Assembly (NCBI RefSeq): GCF_004343705.1
Contig: NZ_SKFH01000024.1
Coordinates: 1-48,514, forward strand
Origin: Flaviaesturariibacter aridisoli
GTDB taxonomy: Bacteria; Bacteroidota; Bacteroidia; Chitinophagales; Chitinophagaceae
DNA: 48,514 nucleotides
Direction: 5' to 3'
A program made the translations under genes and the position numbers. Under the pieces are notes generated by a model. The model did no database searches and was not told where the DNA came from. It saw nothing but the letters and a program-made list of their open reading frames with translations. Below are positions 1-8,119 of this stretch, in pieces (within the stretch, counting starts at the first letter, position 1; every line of letters begins with the position of its first letter).

Positions 1-98
1 TCACGCCTCACGCCTCACGCTTCACGCTTCACGCCTCACGCCTCACGCCTCACGCCTCACGCCTCACGCCTCACGCCTCACGCCTCACGCCTCACGCC
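1..98. repeat. Tandem heptamer array (TCACGCC)x14
   Basis: Fourteen consecutive 7-bp units of TCACGCC, two of them TCACGCT, fill the first 98 bases and probably continue to the left of the window. No gene lies inside. The same CTCACGN word recurs in shorter form in other gaps (6546-6573, 7121-7248, 12679-12741), so this belongs to a dispersed family of intergenic word arrays. Confidence 0.9.
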
Positions 99-207
99 AA
101 GGGTGAAATTACAGGAAGATTCCCAGCAGCGGCCCTTTCTGGATGAGCGGCGTGCGGGAGCCGCCCGAAAAACCTACATTAGTGGCCAACCCGCTAAATC
201 GTTCTGC

Positions 208-3051
208 ATGAAATACAACCATTGGCTGCTGGCCGGCACCCTGCTGCTCGCCGGCGGCGGCGCCTGGAGCCAGGCCCGCCTCGTTGAAAAAGTAACCCGT
301 AAAGGATCGGAGCTCGTCATCCCCTACGAAAAGTACGTGCTGCCCAACGGCCTCACCGTCATCGTGCACGAAGACCACAGCGATCCCGTGGTGCACGTAG
401 ACATGACCTACCACGTGGGCTCCTCGCGCGAGGAGATCGGCAAGAGCGGCTTCGCCCACTTCTTCGAGCACATGATGTTCGAAGGCTCCGAGCACGCGCC
501 CAAGGGCACCTTCGACAAGCTGCTGCCCGACAACAACGGCTCCACCAACACCGACCGCACCAACTACTACGAAACGGTGCCGCCCAATAAGCTGGAGCAG
601 GCGATGTGGCTGGAGGCCGACCGCATGGGCTTCCTGCTCGATGCCGTGACGCAGAAGCGCTTCGAGGTGCAGCGCGCCACGGTGAAGAACGAGCGCGGCC
701 AGCGCTACGACAACGCGCCCTACGGCCTCGCCAACGAGGTAGTGTCCAAGAACCTCTATCCCTACGGCCACCCCTACAGCTGGATGACCATCGGCTACCT
801 CGAAGACCTCGACCGCTCCAACGCCGAAGACCTCAAGAACTTCTTCCTGCGCTGGTACGGTCCCAACAACGCCACGCTCACCATCGGCGGCGACGTGAAT
901 CCGGCCGAGGTGCTGAAGCTCGTAGACAAATACTTCGGCAACATCCCCCGCGGCCCCGAGGTGAGCCCGGTAAAGGTGCCGGCCGTGTCCGTGCCCACCG
1001 ACCGCTACGCCACCCACGTGGACAACTACGCCCGCCTACCGCGCCTCTATATGACGCAGCCCACCGTGCCGCTGTACCACCCCGACATGGTGGCGCTCGA
1101 CTGCCTGGCCGAGATCCTCGGCCAGGGCAAGAACTCGGTGCTCTATCAAACGATGGTGAAGAAGCAGCTGGCGCTCCAGGCGGCCGCCTTCCACAGCAAC
1201 TCCGAGCTCGCGGGCTTCTTCCGCTTCGACGTGGTGCCCGCCGCCGGCAAGACCCTCGCCGACATGGAAGCCCTCGTGCGCGCCGCCCTCGATTCCTTCG
1301 AGCTGCGCGGCGTGACCGACGCCGACATCGCCAAGTTCAAGGGCGCGCAGGAATCGCAGATGATCAACGGCCTGCAGAGCGTGCAGGGCAAGGTGACGCA
1401 GCTCGCGTCGTACCAGACCTTCACGGGCAATCCCAACAAGATCGCCGAGGAACTCGCCGAGATCCGCAAGCTGACAAAGGAAGACGTGCTGCGCGTGTAC
1501 CGCCAGTACATCAAGGGCAAAGGCGCCGTGATCCTGAGCGTCGTTCCGAAAGGACAGGAAAGTATGCTGGCGCACGAGCCCAATTTCACCATCGATTCGA
1601 GCCGCTACGACAAGCCCGACTACGGCTATGCGGGTCTCAAATATGTAAAGGCGAAAGACGCGTTTAACCGCGCCACGATGCCCGCCGCCGGCACTGTGCC
1701 GCCGGTGAAGGCGCCGCCGTTCTGGAAAAAGGATTGGGCCGGCGGTCTCCGCACGATCGGCACCTTCAACGACGAGACGCCCACGGTGGCCATCTCGCTC
1801 TACCTCCCCGGCGGGCACCTTGCGTCGGCCGCCGATAAGTCGAAAGCCGGCCTCGCCTCGCTGTTTGCGGCGATGATGAACGAAGACACGAAAGACCACA
1901 GTGCCGAGCAGATCAGCCAGGAGCTGGCCAGGCTGGGCGCCTCGCTGTTCGTGTCGAGCGGTACCGATGGCGTGACCATCACGGTGCAAAGCCTGAAGAA
2001 GAACCTCGACCCCGTGCTGGCGATCCTGCAGGAGCGCTTGTTCCGTCCCAACTTTACCGAAGCCGCTTTCAACCGCATCAAGAACCAGCGGATCCAGGGC
2101 TTCAAGCAGATGAAGTCGCAGCCCGCGGCCATCGCCGACGTGGTGTTTGCCAAAGTGAACTACGGCCCCGACCACATCTTCGGCATCAGCCAGCAGGGCA
2201 CCGAAGAGACCGTGAAGAATATCGAGCTGAAAGACATCGAGGCGTATTACAACAACTACATCACTTCGCAGGGCGCGCGCCTCGTGGTGGTGGGCGACAT
2301 CAAGCAGCCGGAAGTGGAGGCGAAGCTGGCCTTCCTCAAGCAATTGCCCAACAGGAAAGTGACCCTACCGGTGCCGCCGCCCGCGCAGCCGGTAGCCAAA
2401 ACGCAGGTGTACCTCGTGGACGTGCCAAAGGGTGCGCAGACCGAGTTCCGCGTGGGCTACGCCACCGGCCGCCCCTGGGACGCTACGGGCGACTACTACC
2501 GCTCGGTGCTGGCCAACTACACGCTCGGTGGCAACTTCAGCAGCCGCCTCAACCAGAACCTGCGGGAAGACAAGGGCTGGACCTACGGCGCCTCCTCGCG
2601 CTTCAGCGGCAACCGCTACGGCGGCGACTTCCGCTTCGCCTCGGGCATCCGCGCCGACGTGACCGACAGCGCGCTGCTGGAGCTGATGAAAGACGTGAAC
2701 GGCTACGTGACCAACGGTCCTACCGACGCCGACGTGGCCTTCCTCCGCGATGCCCTCGGCCAGGCCGAAGCGCAGCGCTACGAAACGCCGGGGCAGAAGC
2801 TCGAGTTCATCAGCCGCATCCTCGAATACAACCTGCCGGCCAACTACACCGAGCAACAAAGCCGGATCCTCAATACCATCAGCAAAGACGAACTGAAGCG
2901 CGTGGCGCAGCAGCGCATCCAGCCGAACCAGTTCAACATCCTCCTCGTGGGCGACAAAGCCCGCGTGCTGGAGAACGTGAAGAAGCTGGGGTACGAGGTG
3001 GTGGAGCTGGATGTGGATGGGAAGAAGGTGGGGGAGAAGAAGGAGTTCTAG
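208..3051 (+). CDS. Secreted M16 family zinc metalloprotease (copy 1)
   Basis: Predicted 947-residue M16 (pitrilysin-like) peptidase. The start is the ATG at 208, because it gives a clean signal peptide (MKYNHWLLAGTLLLAGGG, cut near WSQA); the longer frame from 103 has no such signal. The inverted zinc motif HFFEH is at residues 84-88, with a likely third zinc ligand Glu162 in NERGQ. The C-terminal half repeats the M16 fold but has no HxxEH, so one active and one inactive half sit on one chain, as is common in bacterial M16B proteins. Copy 2 at 3603 is a close paralogue. Just after the active site copy 1 is 4 residues shorter and reads differently (PKGTFDKLLPDNNGST), so specificity may differ. 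It should act on peptides in the periplasm or at the surface. A terminator follows at 3099-3128. Confidence 0.93.
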   Translation: MKYNHWLLAGTLLLAGGGAWSQARLVEKVTRKGSELVIPYEKYVLPNGLTVIVHEDHSDPVVHVDMTYHVGSSREEIGKSGFAHFFEHMMFEGSEHAPKGTFDKLLPDNNGSTNTDRTNYYETVPPNKLEQAMWLEADRMGFLLDAVTQKRFEVQRATVKNERGQRYDNAPYGLANEVVSKNLYPYGHPYSWMTIGYLEDLDRSNAEDLKNFFLRWYGPNNATLTIGGDVNPAEVLKLVDKYFGNIPRGPEVSPVKVPAVSVPTDRYATHVDNYARLPRLYMTQPTVPLYHPDMVALDCLAEILGQGKNSVLYQTMVKKQLALQAAAFHSNSELAGFFRFDVVPAAGKTLADMEALVRAALDSFELRGVTDADIAKFKGAQESQMINGLQSVQGKVTQLASYQTFTGNPNKIAEELAEIRKLTKEDVLRVYRQYIKGKGAVILSVVPKGQESMLAHEPNFTIDSSRYDKPDYGYAGLKYVKAKDAFNRATMPAAGTVPPVKAPPFWKKDWAGGLRTIGTFNDETPTVAISLYLPGGHLASAADKSKAGLASLFAAMMNEDTKDHSAEQISQELARLGASLFVSSGTDGVTITVQSLKKNLDPVLAILQERLFRPNFTEAAFNRIKNQRIQGFKQMKSQPAAIADVVFAKVNYGPDHIFGISQQGTEETVKNIELKDIEAYYNNYITSQGARLVVVGDIKQPEVEAKLAFLKQLPNRKVTLPVPPPAQPVAKTQVYLVDVPKGAQTEFRVGYATGRPWDATGDYYRSVLANYTLGGNFSSRLNQNLREDKGWTYGASSRFSGNRYGGDFRFASGIRADVTDSALLELMKDVNGYVTNGPTDADVAFLRDALGQAEAQRYETPGQKLEFISRILEYNLPANYTEQQSRILNTISKDELKRVAQQRIQPNQFNILLVGDKARVLENVKKLGYEVVELDVDGKKVGEKKEF

Positions 3052-3098
3052 CCTCCCCAAACCCCTCAGAGGGAGGAGGTTACAAATTCTTCGCAAAA

Positions 3099-3128
3099 GG
3101 CCGCGCCATGAATGGCGCGGCCTTTTTT
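3099..3128 (+). terminator. Rho-independent terminator after M16 copy 1
   Basis: A perfect 9-bp stem GGCCGCGCC/GGCGCGGCC with a 6-base loop (ATGAAT) is followed by six T. It closes the first M16 transcription unit, so the two paralogues are probably transcribed separately. Confidence 0.9.
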
Positions 3129-3183
3129 AGGGGAGCGAGGTGTGCCTTACGTCCGTCCTTGCGGGGAGCTGGGCGCAGGCTCG

Positions 3184-3272
3184 GTCCGTTTGCGGGACGA
3201 GGTTCCGTTCGCAGGACGGGGTCCCGTTCGCAGGCAGGGGTCGTTTGCGGGACGAGGTCCCGTTCGCAGGCG
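3184..3272. repeat. Degenerate 16-20 bp tandem repeat
   Basis: About five imperfect copies of a word like GGTCCCGTTCGCAGGACGAG follow each other, with GTTTGCGGGACGAG and GTTCGCAGG variants. The array runs directly into the perfect palindrome at 3274-3305. No convincing gene: the frames that stay open here have only repeat-driven composition. Confidence 0.75.
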
Positions 3273-3273
3273 A

Positions 3274-3305
3274 ACGGGATGACGGTGCGCGCACCGTCAT
3301 CCCGT
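3274..3305. repeat. Perfect 32-bp palindrome
   Basis: The half site ACGGGATGACGGTGCG is followed directly by its exact reverse complement, with no spacer. The outer ends read GTCATCCCG, the motif that opens the hairpins at 3384-3412 and 17745-17775. It could form a cruciform or a protein-binding dyad; no T-run follows, so it is not a standard terminator. Confidence 0.9.
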
Positions 3306-3383
3306 AAACCCCATAGGAGCATTTCCCACGGGGAGCGGCGGCAGGCGGATGGGGCCCCGCCAACCTTTCCCGCCCCGAAGCAA

Positions 3384-3412
3384 CGTCATCCCGGCGCTTG
3401 CCGCCGGGATCT
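3384..3412. repeat. REP-like hairpin, GTCATCCCGG family
   Basis: CGTCATCCCGGCG, then a CTTG loop, then CCGCCGGGATCT forms a hairpin. A nearly identical copy lies at 17745-17775, which marks a dispersed extragenic palindromic element. Confidence 0.75.
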
Positions 3413-3440
3413 CATCTCGAACTATCCGTCGCTGCCGCCA

Positions 3441-3500
3441 GCCAACCTCCTAAACCTTCCTAAACCTTCCGGAACCTTCATGAACCCCCCTAAACCCTCC
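3441..3500. repeat. Six-unit 10-bp tandem repeat
   Basis: Six consecutive 10-mers resembling TAAACCTTCC (two exact, the others with several changes) fill this interval in exact 10-bp register. With 3052-3440 it makes up most of the 551-bp gap between the two M16 genes. No gene was seen in the gap. Confidence 0.8.
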
Positions 3501-3602
3501 CCCTTTCCAACAAATGCCGTTTTTTCTTGATAAGTGGTAGGCTCAGCCGGGGGGAATGCTGTATTTTACGCCCCTTATATCAAAACTAAAATCCCTTTGA
3601 TA

Positions 3603-6461
3603 ATGATCAAACGTAATGTACTGGTGCTTGCCGGTTCGATGCTGCTCTTCGCCGGGGCGGTGCGCGCACAGGCAAAGCTGGTAGAGAAGGTCACGAAGAC
3701 GGGCTCGGAGCTCGTGATCCCTTATGAGAAGTATGTGCTGCCCAACGGCCTCACGGTGCTGGTGCACGAAGACCACAGCGATCCCGTGGTGCACGTGGAC
3801 GTAACCTACCACGTGGGTTCTGCCCGTGAAGAGATCGGCAAGAGCGGCTTCGCCCACTTCTTCGAGCACATGATGTTCCAGGGCTCCGACCACGTGGCCG
3901 ACGAACAGCACTTCAAGCTCGTGCAGGCTGCCGGCGGTACCCTCAACGGTACCACCAACCAGGACCGCACCAACTACTTCGAAACCGTTCCCTCCAACCA
4001 GCTCGAAAAAATGCTGTGGCTGGAGTCGGACCGCATGGGCTTCCTGCTCGATGCCGTGACGCAGAAGAAGTTCGAAGTACAGCGCTCCACCGTTAAGAAC
4101 GAGCGCGGCCAGAACTACGACAACCGTCCCTATGGCCTCGCCAACGAGACCATCTCCCGCAACCTCTATCCCTATGGCCACCCCTACAGCTGGATGACCA
4201 TCGGTTACCTCGAAGACCTGAACCGCTCCAACGCGGACGACCTGAAGAACTTCTTCCTCCGCTGGTACGGTCCCAACAACGCGACCGTTTCGGTTGGTGG
4301 CGACGTGAAGCCCGCCGAAGTGGTGAAGCTGGTCGAGAAATATTTCGGTAGCATCCCCCGCGGACCCGAAGTGACGCCGGTGAAGGTGCCCGCCGTAGTG
4401 GTGGACAAAGACCGCTACGTGTCGATGGTGGACAACTACGCCCGCCTGCCCCGCTTCTATTACAGCCTGCCCACGGTACCCAACTACCACCCCGACATGG
4501 TCGCCCTTGACTGCCTCGCCGAGATCCTCGGCCAGGGCAAGAACTCGGTGCTGTACCAGACCGCGGTGAAGAAGCAGCTGGCGCTCCAGGCGACTGCCTT
4601 CCACAGCAACTCCGAGCTCGCCGGCGAATTCGAATTCGACCTCGTGCCCGCCCCCGGCAAGTCGCTTGCCGACATGGAGAAGCTCGTACGCGCCGCCTTC
4701 GACTCGTTTGAAGTGCGTGGCGTGACCGACGAAGACATCACCAAGTTCAAAGGCGCGCAGGAGTCGCAGATGATCAACGGCCTCCAGAGCGTTTCGGGTA
4801 AAGTAAGCCGCCTGGCTTCCTACCAGACCTTCACCGGCAATCCCAACAAGATCGGCGAGGAACTGTCCGAGATCCGCAAGCTGACGAAGGAAGACGTGCT
4901 GCGCGTATACCGCCAGTACATCAAAGGCAAAGGCGCCGTGATCCTGAGCGTGGTGCCCAAAGGCCAGGAGCAGCTGGTTGCCGCCGAGCCGAACTACAAG
5001 ATCGACTCGAGCAACTACAGCAAGCCCGACTATGGCTATGCCGGCCTGAAGTACAACAAGGCCAAGGATAATTTCGACCGCGCCAAGATCCCCGCCGCCG
5101 GCCCCGCGCCCGTGGTGAAGGTTCCGGCTTTCTGGAAGAAAGACGCGCCCAACGGCCTGCGCATCATCGGCACCGAGAACAGCGAAGTGCCCACGGTGGT
5201 GGTATCGCTGTTCATCCCCGGCGGTCACCTGACGGCAGCCAACGACCTGTCGAAAGCAGGTACGGCTTCGCTCTTCGCCGCCATGATGAATGAAGACACG
5301 AAAGACCACAGCGCCGAGCAGATCAGCCAGGAGCTGTCCAAGCTGGGTGCTTCCCTCAACGTGTCGAGCGGTCTCAACGGCATCACCTTTACCGTGCAGA
5401 CGCTGAAGAAGAACCTCGACCCCGTGCTGACCCTCCTGCAGGAGCGCCTCTTCCGTCCCAACTTTACCGAAGCCGCCTTCAACCGCATCAAGAACCAGCG
5501 CCTGCAGGCCTTCAAGCAAATGAAGTCGCAGCCCGCCGCCATCGCCGATGCCGTATTCGCGAAAGTGAACTACGGTCCCAACCACGTGCTCGGCATCAGC
5601 CAGAACGGCACGGAAGAGACGGTGAAGAACATCGAGCTGAAAGACGTAGAGAACTACTACAACAACTACATCACCTCGCAGGGCGCCCGCCTGGTGGTGG
5701 TCGGCGACATCAAGCAGGCCGAAGCCGAAGCCAAGATGGGCTTCCTGAAGAACCTGCCCAACAAGAAAGTAACGCTCGCGCCCGTGCCCCCGGCACAGCC
5801 CGTGGCTAAAACACAGGTGTACCTCGTAGACGTGCCGAAGGGTGCGCAGACCGAGTTCCGCGTGGGCTACGCTACCGGCATGAAGTGGGACGCTACCGGC
5901 GACTACTACCGCTCGGTGCTGGCCAACTACGCCCTCGGCGGCAACTTCAACAGCCGTCTCAACCTGAACCTCCGTGAAGACAAGGGCTGGACCTATGGTG
6001 CCAACTCCTCCTTCACCGGCAGCCAGGTAGGTGGTGAGTTCCGCTTCGCCGCCGGCATCCGTGCCGACGCTACCGACAGCGCCCTGTTCGAGATCATGAA
6101 GGACGTGAACAAGTACGTGGCCGAAGGCCCGAACGCCGAAGAAGTGGCCTTTATGAAGGACGCCATCGGCCAGTTCGACGCCCTGCGCTACGAAACGCCG
6201 GCCCAGAAGGCCCAGTTCATCAGCCGCGTGCTCGAATACAACCTGCCCGGCAACTACACCGAGCAGCAGAACAAGATCCTCAAGACCATCAGCCGCGAAG
6301 ACCTCAGCAAGGTGGCCAAAAAAATGATCCAGCCGGAGAAGCTCAACGTGCTTCTCGTTGGTGACAAGGCCAAGGTGCTGGAGAAAGTGAAGAAGCTCGG
6401 CTACGAAGTAGTGGAGCTCGACGCCGACGGTAAGCGCGTAGGGGAGAAGAAAGAGTTCTAG
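3603..6461 (+). CDS. Secreted M16 family zinc metalloprotease (copy 2)
   Basis: Predicted 952-residue M16 peptidase, clearly paralogous to the gene at 208 along its whole length. The ATG at 3603 gives a good signal peptide (MIKRNVLVLAGSMLLFAGAV, cut after RAQ); the upstream frame from 3534 does not. The zinc motif HFFEH is at residues 85-89 and the probable third ligand is Glu167 in NERGQ. After the active site it keeps the more canonical GGTLNGTTNQDRTNY segment, which copy 1 has altered. The C-terminal half is the non-catalytic M16 repeat (AGTASLFAAMMNEDT in place of HxxEH). Probable role: periplasmic or surface peptide degradation, perhaps as a heterodimer partner of copy 1 (inference). A terminator follows at 6513-6541. 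Confidence 0.94.
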   Translation: MIKRNVLVLAGSMLLFAGAVRAQAKLVEKVTKTGSELVIPYEKYVLPNGLTVLVHEDHSDPVVHVDVTYHVGSAREEIGKSGFAHFFEHMMFQGSDHVADEQHFKLVQAAGGTLNGTTNQDRTNYFETVPSNQLEKMLWLESDRMGFLLDAVTQKKFEVQRSTVKNERGQNYDNRPYGLANETISRNLYPYGHPYSWMTIGYLEDLNRSNADDLKNFFLRWYGPNNATVSVGGDVKPAEVVKLVEKYFGSIPRGPEVTPVKVPAVVVDKDRYVSMVDNYARLPRFYYSLPTVPNYHPDMVALDCLAEILGQGKNSVLYQTAVKKQLALQATAFHSNSELAGEFEFDLVPAPGKSLADMEKLVRAAFDSFEVRGVTDEDITKFKGAQESQMINGLQSVSGKVSRLASYQTFTGNPNKIGEELSEIRKLTKEDVLRVYRQYIKGKGAVILSVVPKGQEQLVAAEPNYKIDSSNYSKPDYGYAGLKYNKAKDNFDRAKIPAAGPAPVVKVPAFWKKDAPNGLRIIGTENSEVPTVVVSLFIPGGHLTAANDLSKAGTASLFAAMMNEDTKDHSAEQISQELSKLGASLNVSSGLNGITFTVQTLKKNLDPVLTLLQERLFRPNFTEAAFNRIKNQRLQAFKQMKSQPAAIADAVFAKVNYGPNHVLGISQNGTEETVKNIELKDVENYYNNYITSQGARLVVVGDIKQAEAEAKMGFLKNLPNKKVTLAPVPPAQPVAKTQVYLVDVPKGAQTEFRVGYATGMKWDATGDYYRSVLANYALGGNFNSRLNLNLREDKGWTYGANSSFTGSQVGGEFRFAAGIRADATDSALFEIMKDVNKYVAEGPNAEEVAFMKDAIGQFDALRYETPAQKAQFISRVLEYNLPGNYTEQQNKILKTISREDLSKVAKKMIQPEKLNVLLVGDKAKVLEKVKKLGYEVVELDADGKRVGEKKEF

Positions 6462-6512
6462 GCCCCACCCCTAACCCCTCCCTGAAAGGGTGGGGAATAG
6501 AAAAAGGCTATA

Positions 6513-6541
6513 AAAAGCCGTCCCGCATGGGGCGGCTTTTT
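6513..6541 (+). terminator. Rho-independent terminator after M16 copy 2
   Basis: A 12-bp stem AAAAGCCGTCCC/GGGGCGGCTTTT (one G-U pair) with a GCAT loop ends in a T run. It works for the plus strand and closes the M16 copy 2 unit. Confidence 0.9.
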
Positions 6542-6545
6542 AATT

Positions 6546-6573
6546 GCTCACGGCTCACGGTTCACGGCTCACG
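6546..6573. repeat. Four-unit GCTCACG heptamer array
   Basis: GCTCACG GCTCACG GTTCACG GCTCACG in exact 7-bp register lies between the terminator and the small gene at 6608. Same word family as 1-98. Confidence 0.85.
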
Positions 6574-6607
6574 ATCCGGAGGCATTCTTTTTGTCTGCAT
6601 TTCTGTG

Positions 6608-6868
6608 ATGAAGCATAGGAAACTCGGTGAGCGCCTGCTAAAGGAGCTCAATAAGAAATTCGCACCCTCGGAAACACGGCAGCTGAAAGCGGCGGGCTAC
6701 GACATCCTCGTCAACACCGACGAGCTGGGCAACGCGATCCAGGCGTTTATCGGCAGGGCCGACCCGCACGGCAGCATCCGCGGCGACCGCTTTGCCCGCA
6801 CGCTTAAATACGACCGCGAAGGCCAGCTGATCAAGGATCACTGGGAGCGAAAGGGCAAGGCAACCTGA
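6608..6868 (+). CDS. Small conserved-looking basic protein, unknown function
   Basis: An 86-residue soluble protein starting MKHRKLGERLLKELNKKF. The ATG at 6608 was chosen because the longer frame from 6527 runs through the terminator and the heptamer array. It is rich in Lys, Arg and Asp, has no signal peptide or membrane segment, and carries a GNAIQAFIGRADPHGSIRGD stretch that I do not recognise as a named domain. Codon use matches its GC-rich neighbours, which supports a real gene. No function can be given. Confidence 0.6.
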   Translation: MKHRKLGERLLKELNKKFAPSETRQLKAAGYDILVNTDELGNAIQAFIGRADPHGSIRGDRFARTLKYDREGQLIKDHWERKGKAT

Positions 6869-6881
6869 GATTTCAGATCTC

Positions 6882-6960
6882 AGATGTCGGATTTAGGATT
6901 TGAGCTCAGGGCTAGCTCCATGTATTGAATCTGAAATCTGAAATCCGAAATCAGACATCT
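6882..6960. repeat. Inverted pair of GATTT/AAATC heptamer arrays
   Basis: The arm 6882-6904 (AGATGTCGGATTTAGGATTT then GAG) pairs with 6938-6960 with three mismatches in 23 bp. The right arm continues leftward as 7-bp units of CTGAAAT. The pair makes a long hairpin between the genes at 6608 and 7004. Confidence 0.8.
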
Positions 6961-7003
6961 TCTTTTGGTGTGGTTTGTGTCGCCCTTCCCCAAATCTTTT
7001 ACC

Positions 7004-7117
7004 ATGATACCATTTGCCATAGGGCTCATCGTTGTCGCGATAGTGGTGATGTGGCTGCTTTCGAACTCGAAAAAGCAGGGAACGGGCGATCACCCTCCGG
7101 AAGGAAATATGCGTTGA
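7004..7117 (+). CDS. 37-residue single-pass membrane protein
   Basis: A small frame MIPFAIGLIVVAIVVMWLLS followed by NSKKQGTGDHPPEGNMR. One hydrophobic helix (residues 2-19) precedes a basic and polar tail, so the predicted topology is N-out, C-in. It lies between two hairpin-forming repeat pairs and has a terminator downstream at 7177-7202, which makes its own transcription unit plausible. Function unknown. The amphipathic layout (helix then KK) is what real small membrane proteins show, but the short length leaves real doubt. Confidence 0.5.
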   Translation: MIPFAIGLIVVAIVVMWLLSNSKKQGTGDHPPEGNMR

Positions 7118-7120
7118 GGA

Positions 7121-7242
7121 CGTGAAGCGTGAGCCGTCAGCCGTGAGCCCGGCACACCGGGAAGTTACACTGGAATAAAAGGCTGCCATTGGCAGCCTTT
7201 TTATCTGGCGTCAGCGCTCACGGCTGACGGCTGACGCTTCAC
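7121..7242. repeat. 27-bp heptamer inverted repeat around a terminator
   Basis: The arm 7121-7147 (7-bp words CGTGAAG, CGTGAGC, CGTCAGC, CGTGAG) is the reverse complement of 7216-7242 with a single mismatch in 27 bp. The terminator at 7177-7202 lies in the loop, so the transcript would form nested hairpins. Confidence 0.88.
7177..7202. terminator. Bidirectional terminator
   Basis: AAAAGGCTGCC, an ATT loop, then GGCAGCCTTTT gives an 11-bp stem with A and T tracts on both sides. It serves the plus-strand small gene at 7004 and the minus-strand ferritin-like gene ending at 7245. Confidence 0.88.
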
Positions 7243-7244
7243 GA

Positions 7245-8108
7245 TCACGGTGCGAAGAACGGCGTCACGATCGTGACTACCTGCTGCATCGTCAGCGGCT
7301 CGTCGAAAGCCTCGGAGGCGCGGTCGGCGCTGATGGCCGAGGTAACGATGTTGACCGTGGCCTGCGTGGTCAGCTCCTCGCCGTTGTACGACTGCTGGAT
7401 GGCGTTGTTGAGCGACGCGTTGCCGGTGTCGATATTGCTTTGGTTGAGCGTGATCCAGGGTTTGGGCGTGCCGGTAACGAGCATGCCGTTGGCGCGGCGC
7501 ATCTGGCGGATGTGCGACGCATGGCGGGCCTCCACCGAGTGGATGTTGAGCGCCGCGGTGAGCACGTCGTTGTTGCTGATCAGGTTGGGCGCCTGTCCTT
7601 TGTAGGCACGCACACCGGTGTCTTCAAAGGTTTGGGCAACGGCCAGGAACACGGCGTAGTTGGTAAACGTGTTGTTGCCCAGCGGTCCCGTGCCCGAGCC
7701 GCCGCCGGCCGAAAAGTCGAAGTTGGGGCGGTTGATGGCCGTGCCGCCCAGCTGCTGTATGGCAGTCTTTAAGAAGTTGACGTGTGCATTTTCGTGATCG
7801 CGGATCGTGGTTATGGCCCCGGTGGCCGCGCCGGCGGGAATGAGTCCCGAAGCGGCCACGCCGCGGGTATAGAATTCGGCTTCGAGGTACTCGAGCTTGA
7901 GGGCGAAGTTGAGCACGTCTACGATCGCGCTGTTGTTTTGTCCGTAAGCCTTATTGAGCAGGCTGCCGAGGGCCGTGGGGATGGCGGCGAGCGCAAGCGT
8001 CTTGCCGAGGGTGGCAAAGCGCTGCATGGCCCCGCGGCGCGTGTCCACGCGCTCGTACACCTCGGGATCCGTTTTTTCGATCTCGTTGAAGATATTCTGC
8101 AGGTTCAT
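7245..8108 (-). CDS. Ferritin-like domain protein (second of pair)
   Basis: Predicted 287-residue protein of the secreted ferritin-like family (Ferritin_2, PF13668 type). After a segment with a Tat-like/hydrophobic character (RGAMQRFATLGKTLALAAIP, residues 25-44) come the four-helix signatures LEYLEAEFYTRG, IRDHENAHVNFLK, FEDTGVRAYKG and EARHASHIRQMR, which give the Glu and His ligands expected of a di-iron or related carboxylate centre. The C-terminal 70 residues extend beyond the domain. It starts 11 bp after the stop of the paralogue at 8120, so they form an operon. Likely role is periplasmic metal binding or stress protection; the family has no settled biochemical function. Confidence 0.82.
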   Translation of the reverse strand: MNLQNIFNEIEKTDPEVYERVDTRRGAMQRFATLGKTLALAAIPTALGSLLNKAYGQNNSAIVDVLNFALKLEYLEAEFYTRGVAASGLIPAGAATGAITTIRDHENAHVNFLKTAIQQLGGTAINRPNFDFSAGGGSGTGPLGNNTFTNYAVFLAVAQTFEDTGVRAYKGQAPNLISNNDVLTAALNIHSVEARHASHIRQMRRANGMLVTGTPKPWITLNQSNIDTGNASLNNAIQQSYNGEELTTQATVNIVTSAISADRASEAFDEPLTMQQVVTIVTPFFAP

Positions 8109-8119
8109 GACTGTCTGTT

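Noticed and set aside
3108-3530. Plus-strand frame of 140 codons between the M16 genes
   Set aside because: It starts inside a terminator loop and crosses several repeats; Arg/Pro-rich translation without domains.
3527-3569. Promoter TTG ... TATTTTAC for M16 copy 2
   Set aside because: The gap of 32 bp is too long and the -7 box mismatches the consensus; no convincing promoter was assigned.
3543-5585. Long minus-strand frame of 680 codons opposite M16 copy 2
   Set aside because: It lies wholly antisense to a well-supported protease; GC-rich codon bias leaves antisense frames open. Its His/Val/Gly-rich translation matches no protein.
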